Assembly (NCBI RefSeq): GCF_010499245.1
Contig: NZ_JAAGOW010000001.1
Span: 496,001 to 560,000, forward strand
Direction of reading: 5' to 3'
DNA length: 64,000 bases
DNA from: Variovorax sp. WS11
GTDB taxonomy: Bacteria; Pseudomonadota; Gammaproteobacteria; Burkholderiales; Burkholderiaceae_C
The notes beneath the pieces are model-generated. The model saw only the letters and a program-made list of their open reading frames with translations. It was not told the origin of the DNA and ran no database searches. Positions 9,030 to 17,395 of this stretch are shown here, one piece after another. Position 1 is the first letter of the stretch; each line of letters begins with the position of its first letter. A program made the position numbers and the translations under genes.

Positions 9030-10601
9030 ATGAAGATCAGCAATGGATTGAATCGAGCATGTCGAGGCTCAACGCGGTCCCTGGCGTGTTCCCTCTTGCT
9101 CGCTGCCGCGCAGGAGGCGATGGGGGCTGAGGCCGGGCAGGCTTCAGTCACTCCGATCGAACAGGCGGCCGGCAGCACCGATACGCAGCCGCCGGTTCCC
9201 GACGAGTCCATCTCGAATGTCGACACAGGCATTCAGGTGGCGCAGTTCCAACTGCCCCCACCCCAGTCAGGCGAACCGGCCATTCCGGGGGACCCTGTGT
9301 ACTCGCGCTATCCGGAAAGGCCGTTGATCTCTCGCCTGGAGTATCAGTTCTCGTATGGCAGCGAATCGGACGTCACGTACCGACGCAACCCGGATCTCGA
9401 CCGGCGCCTGAAGGACACCTCGCTGATCCTGTCGCCCCAAATCAACGGGGCCATCATCTACCGGCCTAACGATCGTGTGGAAATGATGCTCGAGGCGATC
9501 CTGCAGAGAGACATCGCTGTGAAGGAACAGGACATCGTCACCCTTCCGAGCGGGCAGACGCAACTTGCGCCGCGCCACTACAACTCGCTGCCCATCGACC
9601 AGGCCTGGGTGACGTTCAAGAATCTGGGGCCGGCCGACTTGACGTTGGGACGGCGCAATTTCGAAGACGACCGGCATTGGCTGTACGACACCTCGCTCGA
9701 CACTGCGCTGGTCAAGCTCAAGGGAGGTGCCTTTCAAGCCGAACTGAGCTATTCGCGCAAGGATAGGCTGGACCTCGACCTGCTCGCTCCTGTTCAGAAG
9801 ACGCGCAGAGATATCTATATGGCCTACCTGAGCTACCGCGGCATCGAAGACATGAGGTTGTCCGGCTACACGATCTACAGCGAGGATCAGGCAGGCAGGG
9901 AAGGACAACCTCTGCTCCTCGGATTGCGGGCCCTCGGCAACCCGTCCGACCGATTCAACTACTGGACCGAACTAGCGCTTCTGCGCGGCAAGGATGAGAC
10001 CAAGAAGAACTTCAAGGGCTATGCCGTCGATATCGGTGGCACTTACCGGTTCCCGGATCTGCCGTACGCCCCCAACATCACGCTGGGCTACGCGCTCGGG
10101 AGTGGCGACGGAAACCCGAACGACCGCAGGAATCACGAATTCCGGCAGACGGGCCTGCAGTCGAACGAAGCCAGGCTGGGCGGCATTCCCAAGCTGAAGT
10201 ACTACGGCGAGGCCCTCGATCCGGAATTGAGCAATCTGCAGATCCTCACGGTCGGGCTCGGCTTCAGGCCGGCGCCGAACATCTCGGTGGACCTTGTCTA
10301 TCACCGCTACAAGACGAACAAGCTAGCGAGCGATCTTCGCAACGCTGCCCTGACGGCGGAGATGAACCAGGACAGTTCGCGGCCGAGCAAGGAAGTGGGG
10401 GACGCGCTCGACGTCGTGATCGGCTTTCGCAACCTGTTCGGCGTGCGGCGGCTCGGACTGGACCTGAGAGCGGGATTGTTCTTTCCCAAGGGAGCGTATC
10501 GCAACGAAGTGCTCTTCAACCATCCCGTCACCAGGAGAGAGATCAGCACCTTCCGCAAGGCAGACAAGGGGATCAGCATTGTTGCCAAGTTCTGGTACTA
10601 A
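9030..10601 (+). CDS. AlgE-type (alginate export family) outer-membrane beta-barrel
   Basis: 523 aa. Start at 9030 is preferred over the GTG at 9006; GCAGGAG lies 13 bases before it. Signal peptide to about residue 33, then a Pro/Gln-rich region, and from about residue 105 alternating amphipathic strands to an aromatic end (VAKFWY), typical of barrels. The segment LGRRNFEDDRHWLYDTSLD is characteristic of the alginate-export (AlgE) porin family, whose members form anion-selective 18-strand barrels. No alginate genes are near, so alginate is unlikely as the substrate. It closes the RND run (89 bases after the previous gene) and may be its outer-membrane exit or simply a porin. Family 0.8, role unknown. 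Confidence 0.8.
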   Translation: MKISNGLNRACRGSTRSLACSLLLAAAQEAMGAEAGQASVTPIEQAAGSTDTQPPVPDESISNVDTGIQVAQFQLPPPQSGEPAIPGDPVYSRYPERPLISRLEYQFSYGSESDVTYRRNPDLDRRLKDTSLILSPQINGAIIYRPNDRVEMMLEAILQRDIAVKEQDIVTLPSGQTQLAPRHYNSLPIDQAWVTFKNLGPADLTLGRRNFEDDRHWLYDTSLDTALVKLKGGAFQAELSYSRKDRLDLDLLAPVQKTRRDIYMAYLSYRGIEDMRLSGYTIYSEDQAGREGQPLLLGLRALGNPSDRFNYWTELALLRGKDETKKNFKGYAVDIGGTYRFPDLPYAPNITLGYALGSGDGNPNDRRNHEFRQTGLQSNEARLGGIPKLKYYGEALDPELSNLQILTVGLGFRPAPNISVDLVYHRYKTNKLASDLRNAALTAEMNQDSSRPSKEVGDALDVVIGFRNLFGVRRLGLDLRAGLFFPKGAYRNEVLFNHPVTRREISTFRKADKGISIVAKFWY

Positions 10602-10884
10602 GGCGCTCCCGGTTGCCCGACAGCATCCTTGACGGCCATTGCGCTCGATCTCGCGGCGGACGGCGAGAGGCGCTCGCCCTAGTTCCTGCGCGGAATGGGC
10701 TGGTTCGGTGCGCAAACGACGCGCACGGTGAGCCGCCAGCGACGCTCCGCACCAATTGCCGCCCATGCTTGGGCGATCACGCCATCCTTTCCTCCAAGAA
10801 TGCAATCAGAACAGGGCAGCGAGATGCCAACGAGGCCAAACTCGTCCAACTGCTGGCCGGGCAGGCGGCAGAGCATGCGCGCCT
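10602..10884. other. Stretch with no supported gene
   Basis: Short open frames exist on both strands (such as 10679-10876 on the - strand and 10695-10889 on +), but none has a ribosome site or a product I recognise. No clear terminator hairpin follows the barrel gene. It may hold decayed coding sequence. Confidence 0.5.
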
Positions 10885-10913
10885 CTTGAAATCCTCAGGA
10901 TCGGCTCCTAAAT
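10885..10913 (+). promoter_or_regulatory. Sigma-32-like heat-shock promoter for the hsp20 pair
   Basis: CTTGAAA (10885-10891) is followed after 15 bases by CCTAAAT (10907-10913). This fits the RpoH pattern CTTGAA-N13-17-CCCCATNT fairly well and lies about 70 bases before the first small heat-shock gene, where such a promoter is expected. Confidence 0.5.
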
Positions 10914-10923
10914 CCTCCCCGGA

Positions 10924-10947
10924 AGCGCCGGAGGCGTCTCCGGCGCT
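10924..10947 (+). promoter_or_regulatory. 10-bp hairpin in the hsp20 leader
   Basis: AGCGCCGGAG and its exact reverse complement are separated by GCGT. If the promoter at 10885-10913 is used, the hairpin sits at the 5' end of the message, about 30 bases ahead of the GGAGGT ribosome site (10967-10972). It could stabilise the RNA, attenuate it, or be the end of an upstream transcript; no U-tract follows. Confidence 0.45.
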
Positions 10948-10979
10948 CCGTCTGGTTCAACCGTATGGAGGTTTTCGCC

Positions 10980-11420
10980 ATGTATCGATCCTTGTTCCCG
11001 CGCGACCTGTTCGCCGAGATGGATCGCCTGCAACGCGAAATGCAGCAGGCCTTCGATCTGTCTCCAAGCATCCGGGGTCTCGGCCGCGGCGGTTTTCCCG
11101 CCCTGAACGTCGGCGGCACGCCGCAGACAGTCGAAATCTACGCCTTCGCCCCCGGCCTAGACCCAGCCACGATCGACATCCAGCTCGACCGCGGCCTGCT
11201 GACCGTGGCCGGCGAGCGAGCCTCGAAGCTGCCGTCACAGGAGGGCTCGAAGTCCGCCGTCCACATCAACGAGCGCTTCGCAGGCAGCTTCCGGCGCATG
11301 CTGACGCTGCCCGACGACGCCGACCCGGACGCGATCCAGGCCGACTATCGCGACGGCGTCCTGCACATCACGGTCCAGCGGCGCGCGTCGGCCCAGCCCC
11401 GCCGCATCACGATCCAATGA
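10980..11420 (+). CDS. Small heat-shock protein, Hsp20 family
   Basis: 146 aa. Start at 10980 is set by GGAGGT eight bases upstream; the ATG at 10965 overlaps that site and is less likely. Residues 1-45 are a Phe/Leu-rich N-terminal arm; the alpha-crystallin domain runs from about 48 to 138 with the consensus ending YRDGVLHI, and the C-terminal tail has the I-x-I anchor (RRITIQ). Such proteins form oligomers that hold unfolding proteins in the cytoplasm. Its stop is 14 bases before the next Hsp20 start, so the two form an operon, probably heat-induced. Confidence 0.93.
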   Translation: MYRSLFPRDLFAEMDRLQREMQQAFDLSPSIRGLGRGGFPALNVGGTPQTVEIYAFAPGLDPATIDIQLDRGLLTVAGERASKLPSQEGSKSAVHINERFAGSFRRMLTLPDDADPDAIQADYRDGVLHITVQRRASAQPRRITIQ

Positions 11421-11434
11421 AAAGGAGCAGCGAC

Positions 11435-11839
11435 ATGAACGACGTTGACACTGTCCGCTCGACTTCTCCCTCCACCGTTGCACGCAAGGACAGGGCGGGC
11501 TACGGCGAGGCGGCACTGACGCCGCCCGTCGACGTGGTGGAGGACGGCACCGGCATCACGCTGTATGCCGACCTTCCCGGCGTTTCGAAGGACAAGCTTC
11601 ACCTCCAGGTGGAGTCCGACACGCTCACCATCGATGCCGACTCGAATCTGAGCGTGCCCGAGGGGCTGCAGTCGAGCCACACGGAGGTCGGCCTCGCGCG
11701 CTTCCACCGCGTCTTCACCTTGAGCAAGGAGCTCGACACCGAGAAGGTCTCGGCCGAGCTGGCACAGGGCGTGCTCACATTGCGCATCCCGAAGGTGGCG
11801 CAGGCACAGCCGCGGCGCATCGACGTCAAGGTAAGCTGA
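11435..11839 (+). CDS. Small heat-shock protein, Hsp20 family, second copy
   Basis: 134 aa, starting after AAAGGAG (11421-11427). An in-frame ATG at 11417 overlaps the previous stop but lacks a site. The alpha-crystallin domain spans about 30-128, with PPVDVVEDGTGITLYADLPG near its start and LAQGVLTLRIPK near its end; the tail motif is RRIDV rather than a strict I-x-I. It differs clearly from its neighbour, fitting the two-class Hsp20 operons common in proteobacteria, where the partners act together. Product certain. Confidence 0.93.
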   Translation: MNDVDTVRSTSPSTVARKDRAGYGEAALTPPVDVVEDGTGITLYADLPGVSKDKLHLQVESDTLTIDADSNLSVPEGLQSSHTEVGLARFHRVFTLSKELDTEKVSAELAQGVLTLRIPKVAQAQPRRIDVKVS

Positions 11840-11881
11840 AGACCGCTTGACCCTTTGGCCGGCGCGGTCGGCCCGGAGGGT

Positions 11882-11915
11882 GATCCACGCGAAAGCGTAC
11901 GCTTTCGCGTGGATC
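11882..11915. repeat. Perfect 34-bp palindrome
   Basis: All 17 base pairs match, with no loop spacer: the left half runs GATCCACGCGAAAGCGT and the right half is its reverse complement. It lies 42 bases after the second hsp20 stop and 39 before the next gene. It could end transcription as a hairpin, but no T-run follows on either side, so it may equally be a protein-binding site. Confidence 0.9.
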
Positions 11916-11954
11916 GAAGCGGCCTGAAGAATTGAACCGAGCGAGGAAGAAGTG

Positions 11955-12221
11955 ATGAACGATGACGGCGAGGTCAAGCGCTTCGTCTATGAGGCGTGGG
12001 AGATCCGCGTTTGCCTGGGCACGGTGGCTACCGAAGGACAGGCCTCGGGCCATGCGGACCTGTGGCGCGATGGCGAGCACAGGTGCCGCGTCGCCCTGAC
12101 CGGGCGGTTCCAAGATTCCGAGAGCGCCTGCGATGCGCTGGAGCGCAAGGCAAGGGCCTGGGTCGACGACTGGGAGGCACGCGATCACTCGGGCGAGACC
12201 GGCTTCGCCAACCTGCCCTAG
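11955..12221 (+). CDS. Small protein of unknown function
   Basis: 88 aa, starting at ATG 11955 with GAGGAAG upstream; the GTG at 11952 is the alternative. No signal peptide or membrane segment; acidic, with the pattern WEIRVCLGTV...HADLWRDG...CRVALTGRF suggesting a small alpha/beta fold. I do not recognise a family. Its stop overlaps the stop of rlmB on the other strand by three bases. Codon use is like its neighbours, so a real gene is likely. Confidence 0.65.
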   Translation: MNDDGEVKRFVYEAWEIRVCLGTVATEGQASGHADLWRDGEHRCRVALTGRFQDSESACDALERKARAWVDDWEARDHSGETGFANLP

Positions 12222-12970
12222 GCTGCGCCGCTGCGCTGCCGCATCGCCTCGTAAAGGCACACCCCGCTTGCGACGGAGACATTGAGGCTCTCGACTGCAC
12301 CGGCCATGGGAATGCGCACCAGTTCGTCGCAGGTCTTGCGCGTGAGCTGGCGCATGCCCTCGCCTTCCGCCCCCAGCACCAGCGCGAGGGGCCGCCGCAG
12401 GTCGCTCTGGTAGAGCGTGCCCGGCGCATCGTCGCTGGTGCCGACGCACCAGATGTTGCGTTCCTTCAGCTCGTTGAGCGTGCGCGCGAGGTTGGTCACC
12501 ATGAAGTAGGGCACCGTCTCGGCGGCCCCACTCGCGACCTTGGCGACAGTCGCATTGATGCCCGCGGCATGGTCCTTGGGCGCGACCACCGCGTGCGCGC
12601 CGGCGCCATCGGCCACCCGCAGGCAGGCACCGAGGTTGTGCGGGTCGGTGACGCCGTCGAGCACCAGCAGCAGCGGCACCGTGCCGGCGGCCTCGAGGCC
12701 TTCGAGCAGCTCGTCGAGCGAGTGGGTCTGCGCAATCGGCTGCACCCGCGCGGCCACGCCCTGGTGGCCGTGGCTGCCGGCGAGCTTGGAAAGGCGCAGG
12801 CCGTCGGCCTCGATCAGGCGCACGCCGGCCTCCTGCGCACGGGTGACGAACTGGCGCATGCGGGCATCGCGGCGGCTGGCGTCGAAGAGCACCTCGATCA
12901 CCGATTGGGGCGCGGTCTTGATGCGCACGCCCACGGCATGGAAGCCGAAGATCACTTTGGGGGAAGACAT
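12218..12970 (-). CDS. rlmB: 23S rRNA Gm2251 2'-O-methyltransferase RlmB
   Basis: 250 aa, usual length. SpoU-family enzyme that methylates the ribose of G2251 in the peptidyl-transferase P-loop with SAM. Residues 5-75 form the substrate-binding domain (starting KVIFGFHAVGVRI); the knotted SPOUT domain carries motif 1 DPHNLGACLRVAD, motif 2 LVLGAEGEGMR and motif 3 IPMAGAVESLNVSVA. The Asn and Arg of motif 1 and the Glu of motif 2 are all kept. Followed on the same strand side by nothing; its 3' end meets the small gene at 11955. Confidence 0.96.
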   Translation of the reverse strand: MSSPKVIFGFHAVGVRIKTAPQSVIEVLFDASRRDARMRQFVTRAQEAGVRLIEADGLRLSKLAGSHGHQGVAARVQPIAQTHSLDELLEGLEAAGTVPLLLVLDGVTDPHNLGACLRVADGAGAHAVVAPKDHAAGINATVAKVASGAAETVPYFMVTNLARTLNELKERNIWCVGTSDDAPGTLYQSDLRRPLALVLGAEGEGMRQLTRKTCDELVRIPMAGAVESLNVSVASGVCLYEAMRQRSGAA

Positions 12971-13006
12971 GGCGGGATTATCGAGCCCGCTTCGCAGCCC
13001 CCCGGG

Positions 13007-13705
<699 letters not shown>

Positions 13706-13722
13706 TGAAAAGGGTTTTGCGC

Positions 13723-14376
13723 GTGGTGAATCGACGTCACTTTATCTTGGCCGGCGCACTGGCCGGTTCCTCCGGGTATTGGACCGCGGCCCAGGCCCAG
13801 GCCGCCGCCGGCAAACCGGTGATCCTGGTCGTCGGCGACTCGCTGTCCGCCGAGTACGGTCTCAAGCGCGGCGAAGGCTGGGTGCCGCTGCTGGAGAAGC
13901 GCCTGGCCGAGCAGAAGATCGCAGCCACGGTGATCAATGCCAGCATCAGCGGCGACACGACTGCCGGCGGCCGCGCGCGGCTGGCGGGCCTGCTGTCGCA
14001 GCACAAGCCGACGCACGTGGTGCTCGAACTGGGCGGCAACGACGCCCTGCGCGGGCTCTCGCTCGCGGGCACCGAGGACAACCTCACGCAGATGACCAAG
14101 GCCGCCCAGGCGGCCGGCGCGCAGGTGCTGATCGTCGGCATCCAGGTGCCGCCCAACTACGGCAGCGACTACACGCGGCGCTTCGAGGCCTTGTTCGCCA
14201 AGGTGGCCGGCGCCACCAAGGCCGCGCTGGTGCCCTTCCTGCTCAAGGGCGTGGCAGACAGTCCCGAGGCAGCGGCGCTGTTCCAGGCCGACCGCATCCA
14301 CCCGACCGCCGCCGCCCAGGCACGCATGCTGGACAACGTGTGGCCGGCGCTGCGGAAGCTGCTTCCGGCCAAATGA
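13723..14376 (+). CDS. tesA: TesA-type GDSL esterase/lysophospholipase
   Basis: 217 aa from GTG 13723, chosen because AAAAGGG lies eight bases before it; GTG 13726 or the farther GTG 13690 are alternatives. Start follows a signal-peptide-like RRHFILAGALAGSSG, so export is likely, perhaps by Tat. GDSL-hydrolase blocks are complete: GDSLSAEYG (catalytic Ser), SGDTTAGG (Gly), GGND (Asn) and DRIHPT (Asp and His). The family hydrolyses acyl-CoA, lysophospholipids and other esters in the periplasm. Its stop codon is the first repeat unit of the tandem array at 14374. Confidence 0.92.
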   Translation: MVNRRHFILAGALAGSSGYWTAAQAQAAAGKPVILVVGDSLSAEYGLKRGEGWVPLLEKRLAEQKIAATVINASISGDTTAGGRARLAGLLSQHKPTHVVLELGGNDALRGLSLAGTEDNLTQMTKAAQAAGAQVLIVGIQVPPNYGSDYTRRFEALFAKVAGATKAALVPFLLKGVADSPEAAALFQADRIHPTAAAQARMLDNVWPALRKLLPAK

Positions 14377-14421
14377 GCGATTGAGCGATTGAGCGATTGA
14401 GCGATTGAGCGATTGAGCGGC
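14374..14421 (+). repeat. 8-bp tandem repeat starting at the tesA stop codon
   Basis: TGAGCGAT occurs five times exactly, followed by a sixth copy changed to TGAGCGGC. The first TGA is the tesA stop. As the unit is not a multiple of three it gives stops in changing frames, and slipped-strand copy changes are possible, though only the sequence downstream of the stop would be affected. Confidence 0.9.
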
Positions 14422-14436
14422 TGAACGAAAAGGCGC

Positions 14437-14480
14437 AAAAAAAGCCGCTGCAGGCCTCGCCCGCGGCGGCTTTCTTCTTG
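14437..14480. terminator. Bidirectional intrinsic terminator between tesA and the Lys-rich protein
   Basis: AAAGCCGC (14441-14448) pairs with GCGGCTTT (14466-14473) across a 17-base GC-rich loop. A-rich sequence flanks the left side and TTTCTTCTT the right, so it can work for both converging genes. Confidence 0.75.
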
Positions 14481-14514
14481 CACTGATCGGTGTAGCGAGC
14501 CGTTTGGCAGCGGC

Positions 14515-14718
14515 TCAGCCGTCTTTGGTCGGCAGCTCCGGCACGGTGGGCGGATCGCGTTCCAGCGAGGCGACATCGGTTTCAGGGTCGCCTGGCGCGA
14601 GGCCTTCGCTGCTGGGGCTCAGCTTGCGAGCGGCTTTTTCTCGTGCCTTCTCTTCCTTCTTTTTCTTCTTGGCCAACTCCTTCTGACGTTTCTCGTAGCC
14701 GTAGTTCGGTGTTGCCAC
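14515..14718 (-). CDS. Small Lys-rich protein of unknown function
   Basis: 67 aa from GTG 14718, which has AAGGAG five bases upstream; GTG 14724 is in frame but overlaps that site. It opens MATPNYGYEKRQKELAKKKK, a strongly basic helix, and ends acidic and Pro-rich (about residues 45-67). Proteins with this opening are common in Comamonadaceae, to my knowledge without known function. No signal or membrane segment. Nucleic-acid binding would be a guess. Confidence 0.75.
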   Translation of the reverse strand: MATPNYGYEKRQKELAKKKKKEEKAREKAARKLSPSSEGLAPGDPETDVASLERDPPTVPELPTKDG

Positions 14719-14787
14719 GTTCACTCCTTCCTGAAAGGCAGTCCCGGTGACTGCGCGTGCCTCACTGTACGCGATAACCGGGCCGGT

Positions 14788-15981
14788 TCAGAGCGCGGCG
14801 AGGGCTTGTTCGAGGTCGGCGCGCAGGTCCTCCGCGTCCTCCAGGCCGATCGAGAAGCGCACCAGCGTGCCCTTGTGCGGCCAGTGCGAGACGCCCGGGT
14901 CGCGCATCAGACCGATGTCGTAGGGCACGACCAGGCTGATCGGCCCGCCCCAGGAGTAGCCGAGCCGGAACAGCTTCAGGCCGTCGCAGAAGCGGTCGAC
15001 CTGCGCCGCGCTGTAGCGGGCGTCGAACACCACCGAGAAGAGGCCGGCCGCCAGGTCGGTGGCGCCGCACAGCCGCAGCCAGTTCGCGTGCCCCGGCGAG
15101 CCTTCCAACGCGGGATGCAGCACCTGCGCGATCTCGGCCCGATCGGCCAGCCAGAGGGCCAGCTCGCGGGCGCTGCGGTCATGCGCCTCGTAGCGCAGCG
15201 CGATGCTGGGCAGCGAGCGCAGCAGCGCTTCCACGTCGCCAACCGCGCTGCCGAATCCGATGCGCATGTGGCTGAGCTTGAGGGCGCGGTGCAGCCGCTC
15301 GTCGCGCGTGATGACGCTGCCCATCAGCACGTCGCCGCCGCCGCTCGGATACTTGGTGAGCGCCTGGATCGAGATGTCGACGCCCTGCCCGCTGCCGTTG
15401 AAGTCGAAGGGAGCGAAGGCGAGGCCGGCGCCCCAGGTGTTGTCCAGCGCCGTGAGCACGCCGCGCGCGCGGCAGGCCGCCACCAGCGCGGGCAGGTCCG
15501 GGAACTCCATCGTGACCGAGCCGGCCGCTTCCAGCCACACCAGCCGGGTGCGCTCCGAGAGCTTGGCCGCAAGATCCGCCGGGTTCATGGGGTCGTAGAG
15601 CCGGTGCGTGATGCCGAAGTTGGCCAGCTCGCCGTTGCACAGCGCCTTGTTGGGGCCGTAGGCGTTGTCGGGGAGCAGCACCTCGTCGCCGGTCTTGAGG
15701 AAGGCGAAGGCCACCAGCGCGATCGCCGCCAGGCCGCTGGGCGCCAGCAGGCATTCGGTGCCGCCTTCCAGCGTCGCCAGCCGCTCCTCGAGGGTGAAGG
15801 TGGTGGGCGTGCCGTGCAGGCCGTAGGTGTAGCCGGCCTTGGTCTTCCAGTCGCGCGCGCGCATGGCGGCGACGTCGGCGAAGAACACGGTGGACGCCTT
15901 GTAGACGCCCGGCTGGGGTGCGGCGAAGTTGGCGGGGGGCTTGTACGGGTGGTGGATCAGGTCGGTGATGGGCTTGGGCAT
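14788..15981 (-). CDS. metC: Cystathionine beta-lyase-type PLP enzyme
   Basis: 397 aa. Cys/Met-metabolism PLP family, usual length. Contains the FTLEERLATLEGG opening region, the glycine-rich cofactor part TECLLAPSGLAAI, the Asp of ALDNTWGAGLAF that holds the pyridine ring, and the Schiff-base Lys in ALTKYPSGG. It should cleave cystathionine to homocysteine, pyruvate and ammonia in the cytoplasm. Lyase versus synthase cannot be settled by eye, but the LDNTWG form is typical of beta-lyases. Followed 70 bases on by the Lys-rich protein; divergent from the AraC gene. Confidence 0.88.
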   Translation of the reverse strand: MPKPITDLIHHPYKPPANFAAPQPGVYKASTVFFADVAAMRARDWKTKAGYTYGLHGTPTTFTLEERLATLEGGTECLLAPSGLAAIALVAFAFLKTGDEVLLPDNAYGPNKALCNGELANFGITHRLYDPMNPADLAAKLSERTRLVWLEAAGSVTMEFPDLPALVAACRARGVLTALDNTWGAGLAFAPFDFNGSGQGVDISIQALTKYPSGGGDVLMGSVITRDERLHRALKLSHMRIGFGSAVGDVEALLRSLPSIALRYEAHDRSARELALWLADRAEIAQVLHPALEGSPGHANWLRLCGATDLAAGLFSVVFDARYSAAQVDRFCDGLKLFRLGYSWGGPISLVVPYDIGLMRDPGVSHWPHKGTLVRFSIGLEDAEDLRADLEQALAAL

Positions 15982-16028
15982 GTCGCCATGCTAGTCGACG
16001 TGCCGGAGCGTGCGTCCGACAATGGGGC

Positions 16029-16943
16029 ATGCTGCTGACGCGTTCACCCGGTCCCCGGCTGCGGCCCTACGTCCGCTCCCTGTGGGTGTCGGCGCCTGGC
16101 CGCAGCGCCGGCAGCCTCGCCACGCCGCCGCGCGAACATGTGCTGCCGACCGGCGACATGCATCTGGTGCTGCGCCTCTCCGGCCCGCCACTGCGGCTGT
16201 TCGCCGGGGCGGCGGATACGGCGGGCTACACCGTGGGTTGGGCGATCGTCGGCGGCGCTCGCTCGGCCTTCTATGCGCGCGACGTCTCGGTCGCGACCGG
16301 CTCGGTGGGCGCGCAACTACGGCCCGGCGCGGCACGGGCGCTCTTCGGCCTGCCGGCCGGCGAGCTGGCCGAACGCCACACGCCGCTGGAAGCACTCTGG
16401 GGCGACCGCGCCGCGCAGGAGGCGCTGGAGCGGGTGCACGCGGCCGGCAGCCCCGAAGCCCGGCTCGCCGCCTTCGAGACCCTGCTGGCCGAGCGCCTCG
16501 CGCCACAGCCCCAGGCCATGCATCCGGCGGTGGCCCGGGCCCTGGCCGGGCTGGGCGGCGGCGTGCCGATCCGCGTGCTGGTGCAGGCCAGCGGCTACAG
16601 CCACCGGCGCTTCATCACGCTGTTCCGCGACGCGGCGGGCCTTGCGCCCAAGCAGCTGCAGCGGGTGCAACGGCTGCAGCGTGTGATGGCGGCCGGACCC
16701 GGCACGCGCGCCCTGCCCTGGGTGGAATTCGCACTGGAGGCCGGCTACAGCGACCAGTCGCATTTCAACCGTGATTTCCTGGAGATCGCGGGCATGACGC
16801 CGCAGGCCTACCGCCGCGCTGCGCCGGCCTCGCCGAATCATGTGCCGGCCGGGTTCAATTTCGTCCAAGACGGTGGGGCCGGGCCTTCGCAGAATCGCGG
16901 CCAGACCCACCATCCCAAAGGAGTCCTCGATGGCCATCCATGA
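16029..16943 (+). CDS. AraC-family transcription regulator
   Basis: 304 aa. Residues 1-155 form a sensor domain of the type that begins with RLRPYVRSLWV and contains the HVLPTGDMHLVLRL strand, as found in many short AraC proteins. Residues about 165-262 hold the two helix-turn-helix motifs, including ASGYSHRRFITLF and LEAGYSDQSHFNRDFLEIAGMTPQAYRR, the standard AraC signature. About 35 further residues follow and overlap the start of the next gene by 14 bases. Translational coupling to that VOC protein suggests it controls or is controlled with it. Ligand unknown. Confidence 0.92.
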   Translation: MLLTRSPGPRLRPYVRSLWVSAPGRSAGSLATPPREHVLPTGDMHLVLRLSGPPLRLFAGAADTAGYTVGWAIVGGARSAFYARDVSVATGSVGAQLRPGAARALFGLPAGELAERHTPLEALWGDRAAQEALERVHAAGSPEARLAAFETLLAERLAPQPQAMHPAVARALAGLGGGVPIRVLVQASGYSHRRFITLFRDAAGLAPKQLQRVQRLQRVMAAGPGTRALPWVEFALEAGYSDQSHFNRDFLEIAGMTPQAYRRAAPASPNHVPAGFNFVQDGGAGPSQNRGQTHHPKGVLDGHP

Positions 16944-17373
16944 ATTGTTTGCCTACCTTTGCGTGAACGACACCGCCAAGGCGATCGCCTGGTACGGCGA
17001 GGTGTTCGGCGCGACCGAGAAATTCAGGCTGACCGAGCCCAGCGGGCGCATCGGCCATGCGGAACTCGACTTCGGCGGCACCACGCTGATGCTGTGCGAC
17101 GAGTTTCCCGAGTACGGCATCCGCGGCCCCTTGAGCACCGGAGCGACCTCGGTCACGATCCACCTGCACGTGGACGATGCCGATGCGATCGTCGAGCGCG
17201 CGCAGAAAGCCGGCGCCACGCTCGAGATCGCGGTGCAGGACCAGTTCTACGGCGAGCGCTCGGGGTCTTTTCGCGATCCCTTCGGTCACCGCTGGAACAT
17301 CGGCCACAGCATCGAGCAGCTGTCGACCGAGGAGATGCAGCGCCGCTACACCGAGATGATGAAGCCGAAGTGA
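16930..17373 (+). CDS. VOC-fold (glyoxalase/bleomycin-resistance-like) protein
   Basis: 147 aa. ATG 16930 has AAAGGAG six bases upstream. Two beta-alpha-beta-beta-beta halves are visible: ELFAYLCVNDTAKAIAWY to TLMLCDEF, and SVTIHLHVDDADAIVERA to FRDPFGHRWNIGH. The closing DPFGHRW is usual for PhnB/YkcA-like VOC proteins. Possible metal ligands are His in IGHAEL and the His of the end motif; a glutamate ligand is not obvious, so activity is uncertain. Gene overlaps the AraC stop. Confidence 0.85.
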   Translation: MAIHELFAYLCVNDTAKAIAWYGEVFGATEKFRLTEPSGRIGHAELDFGGTTLMLCDEFPEYGIRGPLSTGATSVTIHLHVDDADAIVERAQKAGATLEIAVQDQFYGERSGSFRDPFGHRWNIGHSIEQLSTEEMQRRYTEMMKPK

Positions 17374-17395
17374 GGCTTCGGACGCCTCAGCTTTT
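17371..17395. terminator. Intrinsic terminator between converging genes
   Basis: TGAGGC (17371-17376, containing the VOC stop) pairs with GCCTCA (17384-17389) across TTCGGAC, followed by GCTTTT. It ends transcription of the VOC gene; the facing phosphoribosyltransferase stop lies right beside it. Confidence 0.7.

Noticed and set aside
10679..10876. 65-aa - strand frame in the gap before hsp20
   Set aside because: No ribosome site, no known family, and the region shows no other sign of coding.
10980..11839. Hsp20 pair as part of a transferred heat-resistance island
   Set aside because: None of the other island genes (such as ClpK or FtsH copies) are nearby and no mobile-element signs are seen.
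14374..14421. Repeats considered as a CRISPR array
   Set aside because: The units are 8 bp, directly joined, without spacers.
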